Positions 16,609-25,721 are shown, counted from the first letter of the stretch. The stretch is DNA of 64,000 bases from Candidatus Saccharibacteria bacterium CG_4_10_14_0_2_um_filter_52_9 (GCA_903970515.1 CAJCJA010000034.1:1-64000), one strand, 5' to 3'. Numbers and translations: made by a program. Notes: generated from the sequence alone by a model not told the origin.

Positions 16609-16663
16609 TTCGTCGCCGACGCGCCGCCACACCATTGCATCCAAGGTGTTCGTCGGCGACGAA
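16609..16663. repeat. 13-bp perfect inverted repeat after the crotonase gene
   Basis: TTCGTCGCCGACG at 16609-16621 is perfectly complementary to 16651-16663. Inside the 29-nt loop, ACACC and GGTGT can extend the structure. No T-run follows on either strand, so it is not a classic terminator, though it could end crotonase transcripts or protect them. Confidence 0.5.
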
Positions 16664-16763
16664 GAAGAAGTAAGTAGGGCTGAAATACCCCATTGTGGTG
16701 TCGCTTGTATGGCAATTGGCTGGGCGCAGTACTGTATTCATATCTGCGTCAAAGGAGAAGACA

Positions 16764-16973
16764 GTGTTCGTAGGCGAGATTTTTGGACCCGATCTCTTGA
16801 TCGTGGTCATCGTGGTAGCCGTGCTGGTCTTTGGCGGATCCGCTATTCCTAAATTGGCGCGAAACCTTGGTTCTGCCAAGAGTGAGTTCGAAAAGGGCAT
16901 AAAAGCCGCGAAGACGGACGACTCCGCCAAGGCGACGGACGTCGCCGATACGAAGCCCGAGGCCGACAAGTAG
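16764..16973 (+). CDS. tatA: Sec-independent translocase TatA
   Basis: A 69-aa protein from GTG 16764, which has an ideal AAGGAG site 6 nt upstream; a longer frame from 16695 lacks one. It has one N-terminal transmembrane helix (about 10-23), then the conserved FG motif in VFGGSAIPKLARNLGSA, an amphipathic helix and a charged, disordered tail. TatA forms the pore for twin-arginine export of folded proteins. tatC is not in the window. A metallohydrolase gene starts 7 nt after the stop. Confidence 0.92.
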   Translation: MFVGEIFGPDLLIVVIVVAVLVFGGSAIPKLARNLGSAKSEFEKGIKAAKTDDSAKATDVADTKPEADK

Positions 16974-16979
16974 CCCCAG

Positions 16980-18242
16980 GTGGACATCGTTGAACTGGCC
17001 GATCGCCTCTGGCGCGGCGAGGCCTCCGTTAAGGACCACCATCCGATTATTTTCGGGGGCGAACTCGCCGAGATAACTGACGGCGTCGCGTTCCTGCCCA
17101 CCTTCGGGAACTGCTCGGCGTTTTCTACCGACGACGGCCTCTTCATGGTCGACACGGGATCGGCGTTCACCGCGCCCAAGATGCACGAGGAACTTCGACA
17201 CTGGTCGGATGATCCACTCAACACCGCGGTGTTCTCACACGGTCACATTGATCACGTGTTCGGCGTTGGACTCTTCGAAGAAGAAGCGTCCACGAACGGA
17301 TGGCGTGCGCCCCACGTCATTGCCCACGAGCACATGCCTCGACGATTCGACCGCTACGTCATGACCGCGGGCTACAACCAAATCGTCAATCGACGCCAAT
17401 TCGGCATCGACAACTTGATGTGGCCCACGCAGTATCGATACCCCGACGAGACCTACGTGCACGAACACACCGTGCAGGTGGGCGGACTCGACGTGCACTT
17501 GCGCCACGAAAAAGGCGAGACCGACGACGCGACAGTCACGTGGATCCCTTCCAAGAAGGTGCTCTGCACCGGGGACCTCTTCGTGTGGTCGAGCCCCAAC
17601 GCGGGCAACCCCCAAAAGGTGCAACGATTCCCGCGCGAATGGGCCCAGGCGTTGCGACGCATGTCCCAACTCGACGCGGAGTTTCTGCTCCCGGGACACG
17701 GCATGCCCATCATCGGCGCCTCGCGCATCCAACAAGCGCTCACCGAGACGGCCGAGTTCCTCGAGATCATCGTTGACCAGACCCTCGAGATGATGAACGC
17801 GGGTGCGCGACTGAGTGACGTCATCAGTAGTGTCGTCGCTCCGTCGCATCTTTCGGATCGACCGTTCTTACAGCCGGTCTACGACGAGCCCGAATTCATC
17901 GTGCACAACATCTGGCGACTCTACGGTGGATGGTGGGACGGAAACCCCGCCACCTTGAAACCGGCGAACGACCGCCTCGTCGCGGCCGAGGTCGCCGAAC
18001 TCGCGGGCGGCGCCGGCCGTCTCGCCGAACGAGCCGAGGAGTTGATGGCCGAAGGTTCGAGCGACGCCGAACGCCTGGCGGGCCATCTCATTGAGATGGC
18101 GTGGCTCTCGGCGCCCAAGGATCGCGCGGTCGCCGAGGCGCGCCAGCGCATCTTCAGCGTCCGGGCCGAGCGTGCCACTTCCACCATGGCGAAGGGCGTC
18201 TTTAATTGGGCGGCACGCGAAAGTACCGGCGAGTCGTCGTAG
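16980..18242 (+). CDS. Alkylsulfatase-like metallo-beta-lactamase-fold hydrolase
   Basis: A 420-aa protein beginning with GTG. The metal site SHGHIDH has His87, His89, Asp91 and His92; further ligands lie in HEHMPRR, CTGDLF and LLPGHGMPI. The region IWRLYGGWWDGNPATLKP matches the dimerisation segment of SdsA-type alkylsulfatases. It lacks the C-terminal SCP2-like domain of the full enzymes. It likely hydrolyses an ester or sulfate. There is no signal peptide, so it is cytosolic. It follows tatA by 7 nt. Confidence 0.8.
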   Translation: MDIVELADRLWRGEASVKDHHPIIFGGELAEITDGVAFLPTFGNCSAFSTDDGLFMVDTGSAFTAPKMHEELRHWSDDPLNTAVFSHGHIDHVFGVGLFEEEASTNGWRAPHVIAHEHMPRRFDRYVMTAGYNQIVNRRQFGIDNLMWPTQYRYPDETYVHEHTVQVGGLDVHLRHEKGETDDATVTWIPSKKVLCTGDLFVWSSPNAGNPQKVQRFPREWAQALRRMSQLDAEFLLPGHGMPIIGASRIQQALTETAEFLEIIVDQTLEMMNAGARLSDVISSVVAPSHLSDRPFLQPVYDEPEFIVHNIWRLYGGWWDGNPATLKPANDRLVAAEVAELAGGAGRLAERAEELMAEGSSDAERLAGHLIEMAWLSAPKDRAVAEARQRIFSVRAERATSTMAKGVFNWAARESTGESS

Positions 18243-18320
18243 GGCTCAATTTCGGGCGGGGATAAGGCTTTCCACAATTTTGCGAAGGACCCGACCGTAA
18301 TTTCTGAGTAAGGTCATGGT

Positions 18321-19181
18321 GTGCAAACACCCGCCCTGCCCCCACAGGGTGCCACGGTCCGTGCGCGCCGGTGGCGCCATCTTCGACGTGCCGTTGCACT
18401 CCCCTTGGCTGCCCTGGCTCTGTCGGGGTGCACCATCCCGTCGTTCTACGCGAGCGAGGGCGCGACGTCGAGTTCGAAGTCCGTCTATCACCTCTGGCAG
18501 TGGTTCTCCATCGGCGCCGTGATCATCGGTGGATTCGTGTGCATCCTGGTCGCCTACGCGGTGCTTCGATACCGACGCAAGGGTGACCACATCCCTCGAC
18601 AGAGTCAGTACCAGTTGCCCCTCGAGCTCGCCTACACCATCGTGCCGATTCTTATTGTCTTCGGCTTGTTCGCAGCGACGCTCGTCGTCGAGAACAAGGA
18701 GACGGCCAATCCAGCGACCAAGGTGACGATCAACGTGAACGCATTCCAGTGGGGCTGGAAGTTCACGTACCCGGGCACCAACGCCTTTGTCTACGGACAG
18801 ACCACGCAGAACCCCGAGATGATCATGCCCGCCGGTGAGAACGTGCACTTCAACCTCACGTCCTCAGACGTCATTCACGGTTTCTACGTGCACGACTTCA
18901 ACTTCTCTCGCTACGCGCTCCCCGGAGTAAGGAACGAGTTCACGATCCTCGCCCAGAACGAGGGCACGTACTTCGGACAATGCACCCAACTCTGCGGGCT
19001 CTACCACTCGCTCATGTACTTTCGCGTGAAGGTCGTCTCACAGAGCCAGTACGCCGCGTGGATCGCCTCCTTCAACAACCCCGCCGACGAAGCGGCCGCG
19101 AAGGCCGCCGCGAAGACGACCTACCAGCAGACGTCCAGCGTCGTTCCGACGCATGGCTCAACGACGAAATTCGGGAGATAA
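18321..19181 (+). CDS. coxB: Cytochrome c oxidase subunit II
   Basis: A 286-aa aa3-type oxidase subunit with a lipobox-like ALALSGC (Cys37), two transmembrane helices (about 62-83 and 101-123) and a periplasmic cupredoxin CuA domain. CuA ligands are His186, Cys221, Cys225, His229 and Met232. Residue 223, usually Glu in the C-x-E-L-C motif, is Gln. It accepts electrons from cytochrome c. Start GTG 18321. coxA follows 4 nt later and ctaF overlaps coxA; subunit III is not here. Confidence 0.95.
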   Translation: MQTPALPPQGATVRARRWRHLRRAVALPLAALALSGCTIPSFYASEGATSSSKSVYHLWQWFSIGAVIIGGFVCILVAYAVLRYRRKGDHIPRQSQYQLPLELAYTIVPILIVFGLFAATLVVENKETANPATKVTINVNAFQWGWKFTYPGTNAFVYGQTTQNPEMIMPAGENVHFNLTSSDVIHGFYVHDFNFSRYALPGVRNEFTILAQNEGTYFGQCTQLCGLYHSLMYFRVKVVSQSQYAAWIASFNNPADEAAAKAAAKTTYQQTSSVVPTHGSTTKFGR

Positions 19182-19185
19182 GTAC

Positions 19186-20919
19186 ATGACTGACGTCCTC
19201 GATCCACCCGTCCAACTACCCCCGCCGCCACCCTCGCACGAGATGCTCGAAGAGCACGGCCACGACGAACACCACGGCCCCACCGGCATCCTCAAGTGGA
19301 TCACGACGACCGACCACAAGATCATCGGACTCTCCTACACGGTGACCTCGGTAATCATGATGATCATCGGTGGCGCGTTCGCCGAGATCATCCGAGCCCA
19401 ACTCGCTTCACCCAACGGCACGCTCGTCTCGCTCTCCCAGTACAACGAACTCTTCACGATGCACGGTTCGGTGATGATCTATCTGTTCGTCGGGCCCTTC
19501 GCCTTCGGTGGACTCGCGAACATCATGGTGCCGATCCAAATCGGTGCACCCGACATGGCCTACCCGCGACTCAACGCCTTGTCGTACTGGTTGTATCTGA
19601 CCGGGGCCATCACGATGTTGTCGGGCTTCTTCACCGCGGGCGGCGCCGCCAACTTCGGATGGGTCGCGTACGCGCCGTTGTCCAACTCTGTGAATACGCC
19701 GGGCTCGGGTGCGGACCTGTGGATAGGTGGCCTTTTGCTGACGGGATTCTCCGCAATCTTCACCGGCGTCAATATCTGTGCCACGGTCTTTTACCTGCGC
19801 GCGCCGGGCATGACCATGTTTCGAATGCCGATCTTCACGTGGAACATGTTGGTCACGGGCATCTTGATCCTCCTGGCGTTCCCGGTCCTGACGGCCGGTT
19901 TGATCATGCTCTACTGCGACCGGCACTTCGGCACCCATATCTTCTCGGTCCAGGGAGGTGGTGTGCCCGTGCTCTGGCAGCATATTTTCTGGTTCTGGGG
20001 TCATCCCGAGGTCTATATCCTCGCCCTGCCGTTCTTCGGCATGGCGACCGAGATCATCGCGGTCTTCTCGCGTAAGCCGGTCTTCGGTTATAAGGGCATG
20101 GTCTTTGCGACGTTGACGATCGCGGCGCTCTCATTGGGCGTGTGGGCGCACCACATGTTCACCACGGGCGTTGTCTTGTTACCGTTCTTCTCGATTATGA
20201 GTCTGTTGATCGCCGTACCGACGGGAATCAAGATATTCAACTGGATAGGAACGATGTGGCGAGGAGAGATATGGTTCTCGACCGCGATGTTGATGGCCAT
20301 AGGATTTCTCATCACGTTCCTCATTGGCGGCCTCACGGGCATCTACCTCGCGAGCCCGCCGCTCGACTTCTTCACGCACGACACGTATTTCGTCGTCGCT
20401 CACTTCCACTCGGTTGTCATGGCCCTGCTTATGGCCGCGATGGGTGGTCTCTACTACTGGGGACCGAAGATCACCGGGTACTTGCTCAATGAGCGAATCG
20501 GAAAGATGCAGTTCTGGTTCCTCTTCATCGGCACGCAGATCTTCACCTTCCCCCTCTACGTCTTGGGTCTCGAAGGGATGCCGCGACGAGTCGCGATCTA
20601 TCCGCACGACCCGCAGTGGAAGACGCTCAACGACTGGAGCACCTTCGGCGCGATACTGATCGGCATTTCGACCATATTGTTCGTCGTGAACGTCGCGGTG
20701 AGTTGGAAGAAGTATCCCTCCGGGGACAACCCGTGGGACGCTCAAACCCTTGAGTGGTTCACGACGTCACCTCCGCCACACCACAACTTCTATCGACTGC
20801 CCCAGATTCGCTCCGAGCGTCCGACGTGGGACCACAACCACCCCGAGCATCGCTCGCTCACGCACGGGAAACATCCTGAACTCACCGAGGACGGACTCGA
20901 GAAAGTGCACTCCTCATGA
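19186..20919 (+). CDS. coxA: Cytochrome c oxidase subunit I
   Basis: A 577-aa, 12-helix haem-copper oxidase subunit reducing O2 to water with proton pumping. The start ATG 19186 follows GGGAGA. His93 (MHGSV) is a haem a ligand. WGHPEVY gives CuB His273, Glu275 and the cross-linked Tyr277. HHMFTTG supplies the other CuB histidines, and HFHSVV the haem a3/a ligands. The N-terminus carries a Pro- and His-rich extension. This is a type A oxidase. It is coupled to ctaF by an ATGA overlap. Confidence 0.97.
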   Translation: MTDVLDPPVQLPPPPPSHEMLEEHGHDEHHGPTGILKWITTTDHKIIGLSYTVTSVIMMIIGGAFAEIIRAQLASPNGTLVSLSQYNELFTMHGSVMIYLFVGPFAFGGLANIMVPIQIGAPDMAYPRLNALSYWLYLTGAITMLSGFFTAGGAANFGWVAYAPLSNSVNTPGSGADLWIGGLLLTGFSAIFTGVNICATVFYLRAPGMTMFRMPIFTWNMLVTGILILLAFPVLTAGLIMLYCDRHFGTHIFSVQGGGVPVLWQHIFWFWGHPEVYILALPFFGMATEIIAVFSRKPVFGYKGMVFATLTIAALSLGVWAHHMFTTGVVLLPFFSIMSLLIAVPTGIKIFNWIGTMWRGEIWFSTAMLMAIGFLITFLIGGLTGIYLASPPLDFFTHDTYFVVAHFHSVVMALLMAAMGGLYYWGPKITGYLLNERIGKMQFWFLFIGTQIFTFPLYVLGLEGMPRRVAIYPHDPQWKTLNDWSTFGAILIGISTILFVVNVAVSWKKYPSGDNPWDAQTLEWFTTSPPPHHNFYRLPQIRSERPTWDHNHPEHRSLTHGKHPELTEDGLEKVHSS

Positions 20920-21308
20920 AAGTAGAAGCCAAGGTCCTGCTGTACCTCGGGCTCTTCTTCGGCATCATGAACGCCGTCTACTGGAACTGGAGTCTCGAGA
21001 ACGCGGGCGGCGTCATGATGTTCGCCGGCATGCTGCTGTGCTTCTTGCCCGGTTCCTACTACTACTTCTGGAGCCGACGCATGAAGGCGCGTCCCGAGGA
21101 CGACCCCAACGCGACCCAGACGTCGGGTGCAGGGTTCATCGGCACTTTCCCCGGGACGTCAATCTGGCCCTTCACCTTGGGCATGGGTGCGTTCTTCGTC
21201 GTGCTCGCCCTGGTCTTTGGCATTTGGTTCCTCATTCCCGGTCTGGGACTGGCGGTCTGGGCACTGTTCGGTGCGACCGCCGAAGGCCGTCGAGGCGGGA
21301 CCCACTAA
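20916..21308 (+). CDS. ctaF: Cytochrome c oxidase subunit IV, actinobacterial type
   Basis: A 130-aa protein with four hydrophobic helices, matching the actinobacterial CtaF family: MKVEAKVLLYLGLFF at the start, a conserved FLPGSYYYFWSRR, and a PEDDPNA linker. CtaF is a small structural subunit of actinobacterial aa3 oxidases within the bcc-aa3 supercomplex. It overlaps coxA by 4 nt (ATGA). Its presence is one of the better taxonomic markers in the window. Confidence 0.93.
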   Translation: MKVEAKVLLYLGLFFGIMNAVYWNWSLENAGGVMMFAGMLLCFLPGSYYYFWSRRMKARPEDDPNATQTSGAGFIGTFPGTSIWPFTLGMGAFFVVLALVFGIWFLIPGLGLAVWALFGATAEGRRGGTH

Positions 21309-21343
21309 ACAGATTTTCCCGGCGACCCCTGCATCGGACCTGA

Positions 21344-21368
21344 TCGAAGGGACGACGCATCCCTTCGA
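21344..21368 (+). terminator. Hairpin downstream of ctaF
   Basis: TCGAAGGGA pairs perfectly with TCCCTTCGA across a 7-nt loop, 36 nt after the ctaF stop. There is no T-run, so it may be a weak or factor-assisted terminator, or an mRNA 3' stabiliser. Confidence 0.45.
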
Positions 21369-21583
21369 ACTGGCTGACAATCCCTCGAGGTCCTTGCATC
21401 TCGGCGTAGGGCTACTTGTTCTAGTGAAATAGTAGATGATACCGACCGAGAAGCGACCATGACATTCACTTCCGTGAGCGCGTCAGCGAAGCGCCACTCC
21501 CACGAGCCGACGAGCTGCACGACTTCCTCGAGAGTCTGGACCTACCGGACGGACGTCTCCGCGCCGCCCAACTCGAGACAGTC

Positions 21584-22042
21584 GTGAACCCCATCGCCGC
21601 GCACCCCGAACTCTTCGAGGACTTGCTCGTCGAGGCCCCCGATCGTCAGTGGTGGTTGCTCCTCTATCGCACGCCTGCCTTTGAAGCGAGCTCCTCACGT
21701 GGGAGGGGCCAGGCTTCGAACTGGCACGACCACGGCGGCTCCTCGGGAGCACTTCGCGTGACGAGCGGATCACTTCTCGAACGTCACCGCGCCTCCGACA
21801 GCGTGAGCGTCGAGACCAGCGTGATTGGCCCGGGCGAGTTCACCTCTTTCTCGACCGACTACATGCACGACGTTCTACGAGAGTCGAGCGCACCCGTGGT
21901 GAGTATCCACGCCTACTCGCCACCCTCGAGCGGTTTTACGTTCTATGATCGCACGCGTTTTGGTTTCGTCGCTCGCGAGTTCATCGGGGAGGAACGCCGT
22001 TCGCGTTTCTCGACGACCCCACCACTCCCCGAGGACGCCTAG
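21584..22042 (+). CDS. Cysteine dioxygenase-like cupin protein
   Basis: A 152-aa cupin from GTG 21584. HDHGGSS (His48, His50) and YMHDV (His95) form the three-His iron site of cysteine dioxygenases, which oxidise cysteine to cysteine sulfinate. In-frame sequence continues upstream to 21440 and looks coding (ELHDFLESLDLPDGRL), yet contains no ATG, GTG or TTG. An ATG with good context at 21459 is in another frame. The true N-terminus may involve a rare start or a frameshift. A strong terminator follows. Confidence 0.78.
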   Translation: MNPIAAHPELFEDLLVEAPDRQWWLLLYRTPAFEASSSRGRGQASNWHDHGGSSGALRVTSGSLLERHRASDSVSVETSVIGPGEFTSFSTDYMHDVLRESSAPVVSIHAYSPPSSGFTFYDRTRFGFVAREFIGEERRSRFSTTPPLPEDA

Positions 22043-22090
22043 ACCTCGAGCGTTGCGTTCGCGGCACACCACGCCCTCGCGAACCGGTGC

Positions 22091-22130
22091 GAAAAACCAC
22101 CCCCGACCCTCGCTCCGAGGGTGGTTTTTC
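22091..22130 (+). terminator. Rho-independent terminator after the cysteine-dioxygenase-like gene
   Basis: GAAAAACCACCC pairs with GGGTGGTTTTTC across a 16-nt loop, and CCCTCG/CGAGGG inside gives an alternative stem. The A- and T-runs make it usable in both directions. It isolates the upstream gene from the sdh operon. Confidence 0.85.
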
Positions 22131-22297
22131 GTGGAGGCAGATACATCACTTCACGAAGTTCGATGGCCCAGAACCCTTGATAATGAAGGCAAAGAGGGGC
22201 TCGCGACGAACAACGGGTCAGAGCCTTTTGCCTAGTATGGAAAGCGTTGTCGTTGCCGATGAATGTGTTCACGTCAGCATCGAGCGAAGGAGACGCT

Positions 22298-23113
22298 GTG
22301 GCGGTCATGGAGAGTTCGACGAGTGTGGTCCTCGGTGGCACGAGGGGAGGACCCAGTGTCACGCACCTTCGAAAGGACCGCTGGTGGCTCCAGCCCGTCG
22401 TGACGATGTCCATCCTGACGGCCTTCGTGATCTACTCGACGTGGGCGGCTTTCCAGAACCGGTACTACTACGTCGGCGCGGGCGTCCACCGCGACCTGAT
22501 CAGCCCGTTCTACTCGCCGTGCATCGCGGACGACTGCGTCAGCGGATCCAAAGCGGGCTGGCACTTCAGCGGTTGGTCGCTGTCACCGGCGTTGCTGATA
22601 CTCATCTTCCCGCTCGGATTCCGCCTCACCTGCTACTACTACCGACGCAGTTACTACCGCGCCTTCTGGTGGTCCCCGCCGGCGTGCGCGGTCGCCGACG
22701 CCCACGGCACCTACACCGGCGAGACGCGATTCCCCCTCATCATGCAAAACGTCCACCGCTACTTCTTCTACGCGGGTCTGGTCTTTAACGTCCTGCTCAC
22801 CATCGACGCCGTCGAGGCGTTCCGCGAGCCCGGACTGGGTTGGGGCGTGAGCGTGGGCACGATCGTGCTGTGTGTCAACGCGGCGCTGCTCTGGTTGTAC
22901 TCGCTGAGTTGTCACGCGTGTCGTCACCTTTGTGGTGGACACGTGAAGAGTTTCTCCCAGCACAAGATCCGGCATCGCTTGTGGAAACTCGTGACCCCGC
23001 TCAACGCCAAGCACATGAACTTCGCCTGGGCCTCGCTCTTCGTCGTCGCCCTCACCGATGTCTACGTGCGCCTCGTCGCCTCGGGCGCACTCACCGACTA
23101 CAAACTCTTCTAG
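22298..23113 (+). CDS. sdhC: Succinate dehydrogenase membrane anchor, fused five-helix type
   Basis: A 271-aa membrane protein from GTG 22298 (GGAG 5 nt upstream; the longer frame from 22247 lacks a site). About five hydrophobic helices are seen (near 34-54, 88-113, 151-172, 181-204 and 235-257), as in single-subunit, B-type di-haem anchors. Candidate haem histidines are in GWHFSGW, NVHRYFF and near CHACRHLCGGH, an unusual Cys/His cluster. It would pass electrons from SdhB to quinone. It is 14 nt before sdhA. Assignment rests mainly on context and topology. Confidence 0.78.
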   Translation: MAVMESSTSVVLGGTRGGPSVTHLRKDRWWLQPVVTMSILTAFVIYSTWAAFQNRYYYVGAGVHRDLISPFYSPCIADDCVSGSKAGWHFSGWSLSPALLILIFPLGFRLTCYYYRRSYYRAFWWSPPACAVADAHGTYTGETRFPLIMQNVHRYFFYAGLVFNVLLTIDAVEAFREPGLGWGVSVGTIVLCVNAALLWLYSLSCHACRHLCGGHVKSFSQHKIRHRLWKLVTPLNAKHMNFAWASLFVVALTDVYVRLVASGALTDYKLF

Positions 23114-23127
23114 ATCAAGGAACATTT

Positions 23128-24942
23128 GTGAGCACCACCTACGAGCACCACGACTACGACGTCTTGATCATCGGCGCCGGCGGCGCGGGGCTGCGCGCCG
23201 CGATCGAAGCCAAACAACGCGGCTTGAAGGTCGGCATCGTCACCAAGTCATTGCTCGGCAAAGCGCACACCGTCATGGCCGAGGGCGGCATGGCGGCCGC
23301 CATGGGCAACGTCTATCCCGAGGACAACTGGATGGTGCACTTTCGCGACACCATGCGCGGGGGTAAGTACCTCAACAACTACCGCATGGCCGAGTTGCAC
23401 GCGAAGGAGGCACCCGACCGGGTCTGGGAACTCGAGCAGTGGGGGGCACTCTTCGACCGCACGAAGGAAGGCAAGATCCTCCAACGTGACTTCGGTGGTC
23501 ACCGCTACGCGCGTCTTGCGCACGTGGGCGACCGCACGGGTCTCGAGCTCATCCGTACGCTCCAGCAAAAGGTCGTCTCCATGGGCATCGACGTCTTCAT
23601 GGAGTTAAAGGTCCTCAAACTCGTCCACGACGAGAGTGGTCGCGTCGCGGGTTGCGTCGGGTACTGGCGAGCGAGCGGTGAGTTCGTCACCTTCGCTGCG
23701 AAGGCCGTCATCCTCGCGACGGGCGGGGCCGGTAAGTCCTGGAAGTTCACGTCGAACTCCTGGGAGGGTACCGGTGACGGGCACGCCATGGCCCTGTGGG
23801 CGGGCGCACAACTCATCGACATGGAATGCATCCAGTTCCACCCCACCGGCATGGTCTGGCCGCTCAGCGTACGAGGGCTCCTCGTCACCGAAGGCGTGCG
23901 CGGTGACGGCGGGGTGCTGCGTAACTCCAACGGCGAGCGCTTCATGTTCAACTACGTCGCCGACATGTTCCGCGCCGAAACCGCCGACTCCGAGGACGAA
24001 GCGGACAAGTGGTACGACGACCACGCCGCGGGACGGCGTCCCCCCGAACTGCTACCCCGCGACGAGGTGGCGCGGGCCATCAACTCTGAAGTCAAGGCCG
24101 GTCGCGGGAGCCCCCACGGTGGGGTCTTCCTCGACATCGCGTCGCGTCGAAGCCCAGAGTTCATCCGTCGACGCCTGCCGTCGATGTACCACCAGTTCAT
24201 GGAACTCGCCGGCGTCGATATCACGAGCGAACCAATGGAGATCGGCCCGACGTGTCACTACATCATGGGCGGCGTGAAGGTGGACGCCGAGACTGAAGCC
24301 ACCCTCGCCCCTGGTCTCTTCGCTGCGGGCGAGGTCGCCGGTGGGATGCACGGCGCGAACCGACTCGGCGGTAATTCTCTTAGTGACCTCATCGTTTTCG
24401 GGCGTCGCGCCGGCATGGGGGCCGCCGACTACATCGAATCGGGCCAAGCAGCGACGTCGCTCGACGAGGGTGAGGTCGAAGCAGCGGTCAAGGACGCGCT
24501 CGCGCCTTTCGATCGATCGAGCGGTGAGAATCCCTACGACATCCAGCGCGACCTCCAAGAGATGATGCAAGCCAACGTCGGCATCATCCGCACGCAGTCC
24601 GAACTCGAGTTCGCCGCGGGCGAACTCGACAAATTCACCGAGCGCGTCAAGAACATCGCCGTCAAGGGCGGGCGGGCCTATAACCCGGGCTGGAACCTGA
24701 CGACGGACTTGCCCGCGATGATCACCGTGTGCAAGTGCGTCACCAAGGGCGCGACACTTCGCAAGGAGTCACGCGGCGGACACACCCGCGAGGACTTCCC
24801 CAAGGCCGATCCCGAGTTCGCGAAGTTCAACTTCGCCCACTCGTCCAAGGGCGGCAACTGGGACAGCCCGATTGAAACGGTGGAGTCACCGTTGCTCACG
24901 ATGCCCGATGATCTCAAAGCTCTGCTCGAGGAGGACCACTGA
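23128..24942 (+). CDS. sdhA: Succinate dehydrogenase flavoprotein subunit
   Basis: A 604-aa flavoprotein from GTG 23128 with AAGGAACAT upstream. It has the FAD-binding GAGGAGLRAA (16-25), the flavinylated histidine His47 in GKAHTVMAEGG, the substrate-site HPTGM, and a later GGNSLSDLIVFG FAD segment. It oxidises succinate to fumarate in the TCA cycle at the inner face of the membrane. It overlaps sdhB as TGATG. The longer frame from 22840 is a read-through of sdhC in another frame. Confidence 0.96.
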   Translation: MSTTYEHHDYDVLIIGAGGAGLRAAIEAKQRGLKVGIVTKSLLGKAHTVMAEGGMAAAMGNVYPEDNWMVHFRDTMRGGKYLNNYRMAELHAKEAPDRVWELEQWGALFDRTKEGKILQRDFGGHRYARLAHVGDRTGLELIRTLQQKVVSMGIDVFMELKVLKLVHDESGRVAGCVGYWRASGEFVTFAAKAVILATGGAGKSWKFTSNSWEGTGDGHAMALWAGAQLIDMECIQFHPTGMVWPLSVRGLLVTEGVRGDGGVLRNSNGERFMFNYVADMFRAETADSEDEADKWYDDHAAGRRPPELLPRDEVARAINSEVKAGRGSPHGGVFLDIASRRSPEFIRRRLPSMYHQFMELAGVDITSEPMEIGPTCHYIMGGVKVDAETEATLAPGLFAAGEVAGGMHGANRLGGNSLSDLIVFGRRAGMGAADYIESGQAATSLDEGEVEAAVKDALAPFDRSSGENPYDIQRDLQEMMQANVGIIRTQSELEFAAGELDKFTERVKNIAVKGGRAYNPGWNLTTDLPAMITVCKCVTKGATLRKESRGGHTREDFPKADPEFAKFNFAHSSKGGNWDSPIETVESPLLTMPDDLKALLEEDH

Positions 24943-25721
24943 TGGCCGACGTGACGATGCGAATCTGGCGCGGCGACGCGAACGGGGGCAACTTCGAGAC
25001 GTTCACGCTGGCCCAGAACGAGGGTGAAGTCGTCCTCGACGTCATCCACCGCATCCAAGCGACCGAGGCACCCGACCTCGCCTGTCGCTGGAACTGCAAG
25101 GCGGGAAAGTGCGGTTCGTGCTCGGCGGAGATCAACGGTAAGCCGCGTCTCATGTGCATGACGCGCATGGACCAGTTGCCCGAGGGTGAGGTGACGGTCA
25201 CGCCGATGAAGACGTTCCCGATAATCCGCGACCTCGTCACGGACGTCTCATTCAACTACGTCCAAGCGCAGAAGGTTCCGGCGTTGTTGCCGCCTCCCAT
25301 GCCCGAACGAGGCTACGTGATGTTCCAGGAGGACGTCGAGCGAGGTCAAGAATTTCGCAAATGCATCGAGTGCTTCATGTGCCAAGACGTCTGTCACGTC
25401 ATCCGTGACCACGAGGAGAACAAGGAGCACTACAGCGGACCACGATTCTTCATTCGTTACGCCGAACTCGAGATGCACCCACTCGACACCAATGACCGGC
25501 GACACCTCCTGCGCGAAGAAATGGGCCTCGGTTATTGCAACATCACCAAGTGCTGCACCGAGGTGTGTCCCGAGCACATCCACATCACCGACAACGCCAT
25601 CATCCCGCTGAAGGAACGTGTCGTGGACGCGGCCTACGACCCCGTGGCGTGGCTCGGGCGAAAGATCCGCCGCAAGCACAACCGGACGGCCGACGAGGCT
25701 GCCGTCCAGCCAGCGCCCTAG
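24942..25721 (+). CDS. sdhB: Succinate dehydrogenase iron-sulfur subunit
   Basis: A 259-aa electron-transfer subunit. The [2Fe-2S] site is Cys52-x4-Cys57-x2-Cys60-x11-Cys72, the [4Fe-4S] site is in CIECFMCQDVC, and the [3Fe-4S] site is in CNITKCCTEVCP. The C-terminus is extended and basic (RKIRRKHNR). It links the SdhA flavin to the membrane anchor. It shares one base with the sdhA stop. An SCP2-domain gene starts 3 nt after its stop, so it is in the same transcript. Confidence 0.96.
   Translation: MADVTMRIWRGDANGGNFETFTLAQNEGEVVLDVIHRIQATEAPDLACRWNCKAGKCGSCSAEINGKPRLMCMTRMDQLPEGEVTVTPMKTFPIIRDLVTDVSFNYVQAQKVPALLPPPMPERGYVMFQEDVERGQEFRKCIECFMCQDVCHVIRDHEENKEHYSGPRFFIRYAELEMHPLDTNDRRHLLREEMGLGYCNITKCCTEVCPEHIHITDNAIIPLKERVVDAAYDPVAWLGRKIRRKHNRTADEAAVQPAP

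Noticed and set aside
22840-23127. N-terminal extension of the sdhA frame
   Set aside because: It lies inside the sdhC gene in another frame; GTG 23128 gives the normal SdhA N-terminus.
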